From the NCBI GenBank assembly GCA_036877525.1, contig JAZGTH010000013.1:9180001-9244000 (forward strand): DNA of 64,000 nt, given 5' to 3'. The position numbers were made by a program, and so were the translations under genes. The DNA comes from Chromobotia macracanthus. Its lineage: Eukaryota > Chordata > Actinopteri > Cypriniformes > Botiidae. Below are positions 23,401 through 35,459 of this stretch, one piece after another (within the stretch, counting starts at the first letter, position 1; every line of letters begins with the position of its first letter). The notes below the pieces were generated by a model. The model saw nothing but the letters and a program-made list of their open reading frames with translations. It made no database searches and was not told the origin of the DNA.

Positions 23401-26400
23401 TGGGAAGCAGTCATGGCTTACCTTCTTAGACCTGCTTTCCCAACTAGCTGTGGTGCTTCAACATAGTTATAGTGATGGGCTGGGCAGACAGGGCCATCAT
23501 CTGATGGCTTGTCACAGCGAGTGCTTTCCTGTTGCTTCCTGCTGTTGCACATTTTCGTCGGCCACATGGCTGGTAAGATTTTGCAGCAGTGCTAGCGAGT
23601 TGGTTAGCGAACTCTTTATCATGCTTAACCAACAGTGTCTGCACTTTCTCTCCGTGAACATCATGTTTGTGTTTATTGTGCCCAACCAGTGCCACTCACA
23701 TATTTATATGCCACATTGTCCATGTTGCATTGCTTATAATCTATTCCCTTACTGACATGATATGCAAATTTGCATAATTTTGCATAATAGATGCAAATAT
23801 ATATATAGTTCAAGGAAATGAAATCACAACCTAGAAGTTGCTAGCACCATGCTTTACCAGTCAAGCTACAAGTTCTGACTTACTGCCAGAAAGATCTCCA
23901 AAGACATAGTAGCACTGTTCAGAAAAGGTAATTTTGTTGACAGTGTGGCGGATGAAGCCGGCCTTCAACAGGTTGCTGGCATATTTCCGTGCTTCACGGC
24001 GATCTGCAAAGCCCTCCACATGATGAAAGAGCCAGTCAACCACATCAGAGCCTACGAGCCATCACACACACAACCTCACATTATACACACAATGATATAG
24101 CAATTAACGAATATTGTGCTACACATACAATAGAAATTAACTTAATAGAAGTTAGTTTTAGACGGACCACGAACAATGATTTTCTTCTATTAATACCAAA
24201 CAAATGAAAAACTGTACTGACCTATGAAAGCATTGGCTATAGTGATCTTCAGCCACATCCTGTCTCGAACTTCTAGACCCGAGTCTACACAGGCCATTGC
24301 TTTTGCAACTGTTGCCATGTCACTGTGAACGGACAGGTGGTAATCATCAAATCCTGCCAGGAAAAAAAGAGCATTGTTTTAGGTTACAGCTATTACATCC
24401 AAATCATCTGCCTGCCAGTGACAGACTATGGCTGAACTTGCATGTAAGTAAAGGTTATAATTAGGCAAGTGTATTTTTACCCATCCCAGATGCTTGCCTG
24501 CACAAAACTCACAGCAAGGGTTGCTAGACAGTGTTTATCAACAAAGGACAGGGACCACTGGCCTCAACAAACTTTCAAGGGGGTCTCAAAATTGATTGAT
24601 GACTTAAATTGATTTACAATAAGACATAACAGGCATTAACATCAGCTAAAACAAAAGCAATATCAGCTAAAAAAAAAGAGATAAAACAAAACAGGTCCAG
24701 ATATTTCTCAGTGTTTGGTTACTTTTATAACAAATATACATCTCTCTAGTTATGACAAGCATTTTATTGGCTAGGAATTTTGAGTGGGCAGCCCTTTAAA
24801 TATTGTGGACAATGCAGGGGCTGAGGGTGGTTATTGGGGCTCTGAAATCGAAAATGGCTGAGATCCAATGCTCTGTAACATTCTCTATAATATTCTGCTT
24901 TCTAGATAAGACCTGCCTCAACCCTCCTCCAATGTCACCATTAGTTTTTAGTCCCAGTTTTAGCTTTTTGAGGTTGCATGCAGTCTGGAGAGTGGGCATC
25001 TTACTTTCGGTCTCTGGGATGGAGCTAGAGATAGAGGAGCTGGTGGAAGTGACGGTGCTCATGGAAGGGCTCATCCCATAGGGAGGGTAGACACCCGTCA
25101 TGGCTGCTGTATGGGAAACCCAGGCTGCAGGGTCAATAGGGCGGATGGGTTCACCTGGGAGAAGTGACCATAATGAACAAAGCTGTACAGAACAGGTACT
25201 CAAACCACTAGAGTTCCCATAGCAAAAAGCTTTTTAGAGTATTTTTATAGACCACAACCAGACTATAAAATTTCCACTTTTATAAAACAAGATGGGCAAA
25301 TTGCAGACAAACATCAAACCTTGTTTATAAACTGTAGCAATGACTGTACTCAAAGCTCTTCAATGGTTCCTTGCAGCACATTTAACAAAGAACTCTACAT
25401 AAGGTTTCTCAGTTGTCTGTATGGATCGTTGGAGTATAAACTTGTTTACAATGCTTCAGAATTACAGAACTGGCTAAAAGTAACACCCAAGGTACTTTTG
25501 TTTACCAACGTAAACATTTACTATGTATTCTACTGTCCAAGAACAGTATTAAACTTCATATACTATATATAACAAAGGCCAAAGGGTTTATCTTTAATAT
25601 TCAAGCACTGATTCATAAAATACATGCTCTGTACAACAGTATGTACATTCATAATGGCACGTCATACATTTATTTAGTGACTGCACATCCTGCATTCAGT
25701 CGGGCTTGCACTGCCGAATTGTCCATGCAAAGCGTTTACAATATAACATCCATTTGCACTTTTAATTCCAGAAATATAATAAATCTGAGAAATATTGATA
25801 TATTCGCCATTGTTTACATTGGATGTCATATGAGAGAATCACTGTCATCATTGTTTTTCAACGATATAATCAGCACAGCGAGTTGCTGTTGTAAAACTGT
25901 GAGTGAAATCTCAACCTTACAGTTTTAAATGTAATATCAGCCCACAAGCAGGTGGTAAATTTATAATTTAAAGGTGGCATCCCAGTGGCTGTTTTTAGAA
26001 ATAATGTACCATGCTAGAGAAAAAGCTAAAGGAGCCTCATTTTATGTGTTATGTATCTTTAAATAAAAAAATTGCACTGAGATCACTGTTTTTCTGGATT
26101 ACTCAAAATAAATGTAAAAAATATTTTTTATGAAACAAAAAATATTTTGTGTGTAACATTTCAATTCCACTATAATTTAACATAACTTTTTACTTTTACA
26201 ACTATTTTTTTCTTAATTGTTAATTGTTTCTTAATTAATTGTGACACTTGGGCAATGATGTCCCAGGTGTTTTCCTTCATTTCCTTTAGAGGATTCCATT
26301 ATGTCTGTAGGTCACATAGTTTAGGAACTGCAAACATTTTAGTATTTGCACTGAAAGTGAGAGGTGGATGAACATGTTAATTACAACAGCTTAATTTATA

Positions 26401-29400
26401 ATAGTATCTTGTGATGAAAGTGTTTTTCTGTGTGTAAATAAGTGTGCAAAAGGAAAGATCAAAACTCACTCCTGGGCAAAGCAAAGCAACTATTAGGGTT
26501 TGGGTCCCAGCATTTGGCTACAGTGAGTGAAACAGGCCTGCAAATGACAACCGAGGCAAAGTTTACACACATTTTAGTTGAACAGCTAAACGTGCCATAT
26601 AAAAAAACCTGTAGCACATTATGTGAATTCAAGTGAATGTTATTTAAAGTGACTCACCCTGGCTTATGCACGATCTCCCTCAGCACTCGTACAGCATCAT
26701 CATTGCACATATTCTCAAAGTTGATGTCATTCACCTGTGAGAGGAAATCATAATCTGAATTAACAAAACCAGACTCACAAAATACCAATAATTAAAAGGA
26801 GCTTCTCTGTAAGATTCATCATCCAGCCCTCACCTGTAGCAACATGTCACCAGGTTCGATCCGCCCATCAGATGCCACTGCTCCGCCCTTCATGATGGAA
26901 CCAATGTAGATGCCTCCATCTCCTCGCTCATTACTCTGACCCACTATACTGATGCCCAGGAAGTTATATTTTTCTATGTGATGTGAATGAAAGTTCAACA
27001 TGAGCTGAGTACATGCTGTATTCAATACAGCTGATAAAACATTGTTTCAGGCCTGGAATACTCAGCTACCAGCTTTAGCTTATATGTTAGGGACTACATC
27101 TTCTGGCACAGGGATGTAAATTTGTGAAAACTGTTTTATTTTGTAGCATAACACAGCAATAAGGCACTCAAAGTTGTGCTATATATTGTGAATAATCACA
27201 TCTTACTTAAAATCAACATAAATAAAGAACCATGCACACTCACCCATGTTTAAAGTGACAGTGATGATATTAAGTGACATGGTGGAATCAGTGATGCTAC
27301 TGAAAGATGAGGACTGAACGAGACAGAGAAACAAGGTCAGTTTTAAATGTATTCTATATATTATTTGTCTTTCATCAAGATTACTGTCTATCATCTCACT
27401 CTCTCCATTTGTTGGGCTTTAGGTCTGCGTCTTCGCCGGCGATGACGTCTCATGAGCCGGGACGAGCCGCTTTGCTCTGTTATGCTACTGAAACTGAGAA
27501 ACACATATGACATCACAACATGAGCTTCTTGTGTCATTTTGTTGGAAGACACTGGAAATGTGAGGCATCATTAGGAACAGAAATTGTACAGAACTCTACT
27601 GTGGTTCAGATCTTGAACTGTGTACAGTACTGAAACAATACCAAGTACTGAACAACACTTAACACATTGAAGATTTTTGTATTTGTTGTATTTTGTACAT
27701 TTTTGTCATTTTTGTAACAGCCTCATGTTTTTTATTTATCATTTATTTTTTATTTATCAAGTATCATTTATTACAAAAATTGCAAATACACAACATAAAT
27801 CTTTAAATTCAAGTTAGTACATATAACAAAATAACAGTTTTCAGTTCATTTTAAGTTGGGCTTTAAGAAAGACTAGTGGTTTATTGAAAAAGCTAAATCA
27901 TTCTGGTTAATTCAGTGAGTTAGTTGGTTGAGACTGGTTTACCAATCTTTTTTTAAAAGAATCAGACAATCAAACTATTAACAGTACCAAACATCATCCA
28001 AATCGTCAATTTTAGCATGTTCTTGCTAAAATTGGTTCATGTAACCAATTTTGAAAATGTGTCCAATATTGCTGTCCAAAACCAATTGTCAATTTGCACC
28101 AAAAATCTTTGATAGAAACCTTATTGAACTGTCAGGGCTGACTCTTATTTTTTGATCAGGCAGCACACAGTGTGCTGGTTTAGGAATGAGTGCAGTGAGA
28201 CTCACCGGCTGGTGGAGCCGTCATCCGAGTCAAAGCAGCTGCTTGACTCCAGTTCACTGCTCATGAGAGACGAGTGGCTGTCACAGATGTCATACCCTCC
28301 AAGACCCATGCCTCTGCCTGCTCGCAAGTAGCCGTTCTGTCTTCCTCCTACATCCACCATGGTGAAGACATTACTACCAATCATTGACTTCATTTAAGTT
28401 CAGTTGTAGGCCTAGGGAGAAATCTCAATAACTTCTGTCAAGCTTTTTAATTCTAAATCAAGATGCAGCCAGCAATGAATAGCCCAAATTGATGGTAGCA
28501 CCTCTGCCTATTTCCATCCCTTAAAACAGGATAACTGTTAATCAAAAGATTTTTAGATTTTCGGCATGAAAATATTGACTGTGCAAAACTCACAGCCATG
28601 TTGGTATGGTGTTTTGGATGTTTGCCAGGGCATTGCTATGTGGTTACCAAGATGTGTAGATGTTTAGGTTTTAAGCACATTGCTATGCAATTGCTAGGGT
28701 GTTCTGTATGACTGCTTACTGGCCTAAGTGAAAGAAGCCCATCCCCAAGTTTTTACTAGATTTTGACCTGTTCATTTAGCTTAGACTCCTATTTTAATGT
28801 GTTTTTATGTTTAGGGTTTTAAACAAATGGCAAATTTTGCTAGCATCGTCTTCTACCAGCCATGCTACACAAACACTCAATAGCAAACAGCACAACATAT
28901 TAACCTTTAACTAACATAAAACATGGCTGACCACTAAGGTAGAAGCCACACAAAGAAAGGCGATGGGGGAAATGTACCTGAATGCTCATGCGAGTGTTTT
29001 TTGCGTGATCTGTCTCTTTCTCTCCTGTGCGAAACCACTGAATCAGTCTCTGTCTCATCATCCACACTGGGCCGGCTGCCTGCAGCCTTAGGACTGTGTG
29101 AGAAGATTTAAGATCACAGAAACAGAAAGACTGTGAGAATTTTTTTTTTAGAAGTTTGTGAATACAAATCATTTGCAGAACCTCATAAATAATGTACTGG
29201 AAGGATGGAGGTCTTGAATCTCCAATGCCTTGGCTTCTCTCATGAGACGGCGGCTGCTCGGACTGACTCTCTGCCACTGAACATCCATCTGAGTGGGAGC
29301 CATCTGATGACACGAGCTATCGACATATCCAGAAGAACAAACAATGGCTTTTATCAATCATATCCACCAAAAGTGGATAGCTGCACATGAACAAACCTAT

Positions 29401-32400
29401 GCATAAACATGATATCTATAATGTTGAAACTCACCACAACTGTTTCTCAACCCAATCCCAGTTCAAACTCTGGTACAGTGGACTGAAAACCACACTTACT
29501 AGACCTGTTCACATCATTTTTCAAACCATTTTTGCAATTACTTCAACCAACTGGTCCCACGGTCATTTTTGTGGACGTTCCTTCTTGTAGTCACACAGAT
29601 GACTCTGGTTACACCCTTTATTAGACACTCCCTAGAACACTTAATTTTGATTGGCCAGTTGTGACATTCCAAGGTCTGTTATTCTCTGATAATGACCGCT
29701 AAAACTGATTTTCCTGGCACTGCGAGTCATCTTGACCGGTAAAACTTATAGGCATCTCTTGGTTCCACTGTTTTAAATTTGTTATGAGGTAATAAAATAT
29801 TTCAAATCATTAATTCGTGTTTTTTTAATTCTTGACACCAGCAGTGTAATAAGCAGGATAACATACACCTAACTGGTTGTTATGGCAAATAAAATGCATT
29901 CACCCTGATCACCCAGTCAGAAATTATTTTGCCATAGCAACTGGCTGGATGTACATCCCATACTTTTTATATACAATATATAAACATACAAATTGTCTAA
30001 TACTAATTGTCAGTTAGATCTGTAAACACGTTCTTATCAGAATAGCAATGTTACTATGATGATGATCTTAAAGAGATTAATAATAACTTATTTGAAGCTT
30101 ATGCCACAAATAACCTCAAGTGCACAACGAGTCAATTATACAATCATCTTCAAAATCCCTGGATGTTAAAAATTAACAACAACAAAGAAACATAAAATAC
30201 TACAATAATCCAATTTTCTGTTTGTCAGGGAGGAAAGGAAGACCATTTGCAAACCCACCAAATCCTCCCCCCAAAAAATTGTTTAAATTGTTTCGTATTA
30301 ATTTTGACAGCAAGTGTGTGTGCATTCCTGTAAGAATTTAAAAAGCTGTTCATTATGGGTGCATACAGCCAAAGACTTTGACGAGATGCATCAGACTGAG
30401 GTGAGCTTTAAGTAGTCATGACTGGCAGCCAATTGAAAAACACAAACTGCGGTGGCATCACTCAATAGAAACAAGAAAGGGGCAATTTAAAAAGGCTGAT
30501 TTATTATGCAGGAAGCTGCAGAACCGGACAGGATGTGTGTTTCTGTTCTCACCCAGCAAATCACACGGCCATTATAACAGGGAAGCTTTGCATTGTCGTC
30601 TGTGATTTCCTCCTTGACCACTCTACAGAAAAACAAAAGCAAGAGATGGAGAGAAAGAAATTAGAACAGTCAGGGCACAGACCATGTGTGAACTGTAACA
30701 ATGGAAGGCAGCTTCTGATCTTCTGAGTGTCTGGGAATAAATTAGAATACGTAATTAGAATATGCAGAATACGCAAACTACCCTCAAACTAAAAAAAGTA
30801 TATTTAATTTAATGAACTGGCCATCAGTTCTTTTAATTTTTTTGGTCATGCAGTCATGCAATTTAAATTTTAAAAAATTACAAATATGTCATGTAATATA
30901 AAGCTATAAACGCTTATAGTAATAATTATGAAAATTATTACTGTTCCTATACATAGCTATAAAAAAGTCAACTTTCCAAAAGTGTTTCATCCCAACTATC
31001 ATTTTACAAACTCAAAATTACTTTCTATTGCAATTGCACAAATGCTGTACATATGCCTACAAATACTCTTGCAAAATTAAGCACCCAATTTGATGTATAC
31101 AAAGCAATTATTTCCAAATCATCAATGTATTTATTCAAAAACACTCTAATTTAATCATGATATTTTAAAATGTGTGGAAAAGACGCTCTTTGTTTCATCG
31201 ACAGAGATCAATTGAGACAGATTCAACAGAGCTATTCGCTTACATTTGGAAGTAACCAGAGTCTGTCTTTGAAAAACTTTAATCTTTATGCTTTAATTAA
31301 CGTTTGAAGAGGGAGTTAAAGGGAGGGAAATAGGACAATCAAACTGCAACATATATTATTGGGAAAGGTTGTAGATCTGCCAGTGCTGAATGGATCAGGG
31401 CATTCCACATTAACTGCCTGCAGTTGTTCCATGTCAACATTCTTTTGCCTGACGCAACAGACAAACAGGACAAGAACACTAGCCAGAATTCTAAATGTTA
31501 CTTATTCATTCACAAGCCAGGGCTAGGGTTCAATAACTACTTCCAATGATGAGTCATTACCAGATCAGTAAGTTTATGTAAAACTGTACAAAATACAGTT
31601 ATGCATTTTCTCAGTGACACTTTATAACTTTCCTTATTAACTTTAAGAAACATTATTACCTTTATATAATGTTTTACAGATCATTAATATAATACGTCCT
31701 TAGGAGAGAACGTCCGATTCTGGGGAGACCTATGGTAACTGAAATGCGTCTGCGCACAACACACTTCACACAACACATTCAAATAGTGTTATCTACTGTA
31801 CTTATCGGATGTGCTTGAATTATAGTGTAAGTTAAATGGTTTAGTTTCGGCAAAACGCCTTCTTAATGTTCTGATACAGGGGTGCTATGTGAAAGTGGAA
31901 AATAAAATCTTTAGGATCTGAATAGAATGCGTCTAAAGCAATCCTTTAAAACCACAGTATTTTTGTGGTAATTAAGATGCTGTGGTTAAATTTACGGGGG
32001 AGGGATACTAACTCCAGCTATAACTTTGCGGTCTCCAACCATTCCCATAACCACCTATCTACACCCCTAGCTTGTACCGTCAGGCCAAAAGCCATACTTG
32101 AGTAATCCAATCTTAAAATGGATGCCGTCGATAATTTATCAGGACCAAATGTTCACCCCTGCTGAACCCCACTCACACCTTACTCGTTCCACACACTAGT
32201 GCGTCCAACCAAACAAATTATAGATATTATATCAGCCTCTGAAGGATCACCGCAGTTCGTGATACCAAACAAGGGAAGAAAACGTGACAAGCTGGAATTT
32301 TACGTGAAGCCTTTCAATACATGGGAAAGTACAAAAGAAACGAATGTACAAAACACTCACCCAAAATCGTCGTCCATAGACTTAAAGAAAAACTTGTAGT

Positions 32401-32521
32401 TTGGTTTCTTGAGAGCATTTTTCAGATCCAAAAGGGTGACTCTTTCGGCAGGGATGGGCAGTTTGACCAGGTATGGAGTTTCCTGGTCGTCGAGATGGTA
32501 GATAACTTTCGTCTCCCCCAT
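20467..32521 (-). CDS. dvl3: segment polarity protein dishevelled homolog DVL-3
   Basis: Cytoplasmic Wnt scaffold linking Frizzled to canonical and planar-polarity outputs. Fifteen coding exons: 32521-32361, 30622-30553, 29316-29198, 29093-28978, 28347-28206, 27493-27400, 27313-27244, 26973-26834, 26734-26658, 26537-26470, 25154-25005, 24353-24222, 24051-23884, 21403-21200, 20792-20467. All junctions are GT/AG and phase-compatible, giving 678 residues (human DVL3 is 716). DIX domain about 1-82 ([32 protein letters not shown], the DVL3 form). Acidic/basic linker with [14 protein letters not shown] about 246-335 ([19 protein letters not shown]). DEP about 420-500 ([20 protein letters not shown]). 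The C-terminus is shortened, with RERAPSERS and the conserved end EFFVDIM. The a or b teleost paralogue cannot be told. It is transcribed co-directionally behind the snoRNA host at 33565-35450. Confidence 0.96.
22140..23760. repeat. degenerate repeat-rich block in dvl3 intron 13
   Basis: This part of the 2.5-kb intron has a base composition unlike its neighbours. It shows diverged units around GTGTGG(C/T)G(C/T)ACTA…CTTA and repeated GCAGCCC motifs at about 22260, 22370, 22550 and 22630. Minus-strand 23695-23444 keeps an 83-codon frame ([20 protein letters not shown]). It is probably a decayed retrotransposon. The family was not identified. Confidence 0.35.
23826..23876 (-). repeat. tRNA-derived repeat fragment
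   Basis: On the minus strand the text TAGCTTGACTGGTAAAGCAT resembles a tRNA A-box arm and is followed by GGTTGTGATTTC, a degraded B-box. A similar, more decayed piece lies at about 28848-28885. Probably a SINE head rather than a functional tRNA. Confidence 0.4.
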
Positions 32522-33564
32522 TGCAGACCGCCGGGGAGAAGAGAACGGTGGTCATCCAGCGCAGGGGTTCCGCAGATGCCCCTCCAGAATCGGGTTCCTA
32601 CCGCTCTCACCCGCCAGCAGACTTTTTTGTTTATCCCCTTCTTTCTCTTTCCTTGCACTCAGTTCTCAGCAATCTTCTATATCAGCGCGAATATTCTATG
32701 TATGGAGTTATCGCCCCATATACTTGTTTGATTGTTTTCTGCCTTGTGAGAAGACAGAATTGAGGGTGAGATGTATGATTATGGTTATTTTGAACAGGAA
32801 TGTTGTGGTTTCTCGTACAGCTTGCTTGGTTTCCTTACGAAGGGTTCTTGTATGTCTTTCATTGAAGTCGACTACTCGGGGAAACGTGCTCCTTCTAGTG
32901 GAGAGGGGTGGTAGATGTGATAAAGGTTATTATGTGAAAAAATAGCTGATAACCTTTTTAAATACTTTTTAAACAAAACATTTTATTACACTTTACCTCT
33001 ACACATCAGCTAAGATCCGACAGCTTTTTATGAACATATGTCCATTCTTTCAACAATTAAGAATGTCAATTTCAAGTGTGCTTTAACTGTACATTTGTAT
33101 TGCCAAGGTAATGGAAGCATGGCTGGGTACAAATTATGTAAAATGTACAAACCGTAGTACAAAAAAAATGTATAAACAGCTAAATTAAAGGTACAGAATG
33201 CCCACTGTTCATAACGCTCCCTTTGCTACATGCATGTACAGTTGCTGTTTATAACAAAATATGCAAATAAAAGCTATAATTTTATCATCTTACTATTTTG
33301 TTTTTTTAGATTTTAGTTGACAATGTATTGAAGTCTTAAAGCTTCTATCCCCAGTTTGTACATTAGCTCAGTTTACCATTCTAGTTTCCCTCTTAGTTAT
33401 AAAATTACAGTACAGTAACACAATTAAAGACATTGATCATCAATGACTATTTTTTGTGGAAAAAACATTCACCTAGCTGTCATTACAATAGGACTCTTAT
33501 AAATACACAAAAATTACACTATTCAGTTTTTATGCTGCACAATACATTAACAACATCCACAAAT
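32522..33564. other. dvl3 5' region and intergenic DNA
   Basis: Sequence between the dvl3 start codon and the polyadenylation signal of the upstream same-strand snoRNA host. The dvl3 5' UTR and promoter presumably fall within the first few hundred bases. No coding exon was seen. Confidence 0.45.
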
Positions 33565-34002
33565 GCACACGTTAAAACAGGTTTTATTAAAAAAAAAACA
33601 AATCACATACATATATATATATCACACACACACATATAGCTCAGCCCAGCTACTTGTATGCAGGATACAGCATCTGAAATAAAGAAAACCATTAAATAAC
33701 CCAAACACATAATGAACATTATCAACAAGAACTTATGAATACTATGACCCAAGTGCTACTAACTGAAATATAAATGGCAAAAACAAGACTTGGCATATTG
33801 AGGGGGAGGGGAAGGTTACTTTCTAGGCATTAGATCCATTATAATACACAGAATGAAATGCAACACATTTGCATTTATATAGGAATAACCTTTTCAATAA
33901 TGAAGAATTATAGATGTTTATTTGCAGTGTATCATAATTATGATTATTAAAATCCCAGTAATCGCACATATTGAATAATGTACCATCAACTGCCTAAATT
34001 AA

Positions 34003-34135
34003 TAATGTCCATAAAATAGAACTTCTGGAGGGCCAAGAATAAACACCTACCAGTAGCCATCTCATGTATTAATGTATGCCTTAGTTGACACCACATTCAT
34101 CAGACCAGCAATGAACAGGCAACACTTTAAGGCAA
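34003..34135 (-). ncRNA. H/ACA box snoRNA candidate 1
   Basis: Begins about 18 bases after a GTGAGT donor. The 5' hairpin is closed by GCCTTA (34133-34128) and TAAGGC (34083-34078), with an inner stem TTCAT/ATGAA. The H box is ACATTA (34075-34070). The 3' hairpin uses ATGAGAT/ATTTTAT with G-U pairs and CTGG-AGG/CCTCCAG, and an ACA box (34008-34006) lies three bases from the end. Length is about 133 nt. The 5' pocket is nearly identical to candidate 2 (GTGTCAACTAAGGC) while the 3' hairpins differ, so the two look like diverged duplicates. The start so close to the donor is unusual. Confidence 0.62.
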
Positions 34136-34367
34136 GATTGTCTTTACTCACCCATGCACCATTTTGTTGTGAAATTACAGCTGAATTATTCATTCTTACA
34201 CAGTGATTGTGATTAAGAAATAATTGTTAAATTATTTTAGATACCTAAATCAAGGCATACCAAGTGTCACTCAACCTAATCCTTTTTCAGCCTTTTACTG
34301 CATTAGAAGGTCACCTGAAATGATAAAATAAGGGGTATAAAGCCTTACACACGCACGCACACACACT

Positions 34368-34501
34368 TTTTGTTCCTGGCATAGCACAAGCAGAGACACA
34401 ACAGTGTCCTCTCAGGGATTTGGCTATTGCAAGATTTATTGTGGGCCTTAGTTGACACCCCACTTATCTTAGAGAGAAATGAATGGGTAACACAAAAGGC
34501 A
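34368..34501 (-). ncRNA. H/ACA box snoRNA candidate 2
   Basis: On the minus strand a 5' hairpin is closed by GCCTT (34500-34496) and AAGGC (34449-34445). The H box ACAATA (34442-34437) fits ANANNA. A 3' hairpin follows, with ATAGC pairing to GCTAT and GAGAGGACAC pairing to GTGTCTCT. The ACA box (34373-34371) lies three bases from the proposed end. Length is about 134 nt. The pocket strand GGTGTCAACTAAGGC is shared with candidate 1. H/ACA RNAs guide pseudouridylation with dyskerin. I do not assign a family name or target. Confidence 0.72.
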
Positions 34502-35204
34502 AATTTACATCACTCAAATTACATTTAACAGCACAGAGCATCCAGATGAACTGTTTGACAGAACGACTGATGCCATGTAATGTCCTTTTCAAAAATGTTA
34601 AAGAGTTAGCTCTAGATTCTATTCCTTCCATTATAAATACACTCCACCAAACACAATACTAACAATGGAAACATTGCAGCGTATACACATAAGCTAATAA
34701 ATACAGAATATATGTATTGTATGTGGTGTTATGTTACAAACATTTTTACATGGCTAGATTTTCTCACTTGAAAATGTATCTTGGCCAATAAATCTGAATT
34801 CCGATGGATAAACAGTGAAACTGAGGAAATAACTAAATGTTGAGAAACTAATTATGATTTTTGGAAAACCTGAAGTAATTCCACATTAGATGGATTATAC
34901 AGCAAAATGCGAAAGCTCTTAAAATCGCAGTTAAGATCACAACCAACTAAAAAAAAAACACCTGCAATTCACAAACAGTCCTCGTGTCTTCATCATGCTG
35001 TTCTCATGCCACGCTGCAACAAATCCGACAAAAGATTATTAGTACATCTGTTATGAAGACAGGTTTAGGTTCTGTTATGAAGGAAGTTTCATCTATCACC
35101 ATATTATGTAATTAAATATGTAGGCAATAAGTCAAATACAACTATTAATGTGACATTCAACAGGCTGTGGCACATAATGAATTTTAATTTTATTCTCTGC
35201 ATAT

Positions 35205-35288
35205 TGAGTAGGTGTAGTAAAATGTTTATTTTAATAAGTCTAATTATAATTAGACTTGTTAAAATAAATATTTTACTACACCTACTCA
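35205..35288. mobile_element. 84-bp near-perfect palindrome (MITE-like)
   Basis: The ends TGAGTAGGTGTAGTAAAAT and the reverse complement close a hairpin spanning the whole element, with only single mismatches and a short central turn. It lies in intron 1 of the snoRNA host. It may be a tiny non-autonomous DNA transposon. Target-site duplications are not clear. Confidence 0.65.
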
Positions 35289-35459
35289 TACACAGAAACA
35301 TTTAGTACTAAACTTACCCATATAATAATCAACAAAACTGTAGTGTGCAAGACTCTTGGAACCCATGATGAATTTTATTCAAACTGAACTACACGTGGAC
35401 GTTCGGCGAACACAAGTCCATCAGAAAAACATGAAGGCCCAACGTAGACGGCCCTTAAA

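Larger units (their letters stand above)
33565..35450 (-). ncRNA. putative non-coding snoRNA host gene
   Basis: A spliced-looking but non-coding transcription unit. A first exon ends at 35318 with donor GGGTAAGT. An internal exon lies at 35013-34962 (acceptor TTTGTTGCAG, donor CAGGTGTTT). A probable exon ends CATGG at a GTGAGTAAAG donor near 34150. The last exon begins at 33673 after TTTATTTCAG and carries AATAAA (33588-33583). Frames in these exons are short and interrupted. Two H/ACA snoRNA-like elements sit in introns on the same strand, the typical layout of vertebrate snoRNA host genes. Exon 1 is GC-rich with a compact hairpin (GTTCGCCGAAC) and an upstream TATTTATA-like box near 35525. 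The exon list is probably incomplete and the transcription start is inferred. Confidence 0.6.

Noticed and set aside
32199..32945. Plus-strand frames of 66-136 codons over dvl3 exon 1
   Set aside because: Antisense shadows of the DIX-domain exon and its GC-richer 5' UTR.
34003..35450. Possibility that the snoRNA host is eif4a2, a known H/ACA host on human 3q27
   Set aside because: No helicase-coding exons (no DEAD box or related motif) are present in the unit; kept as an unnamed non-coding host.
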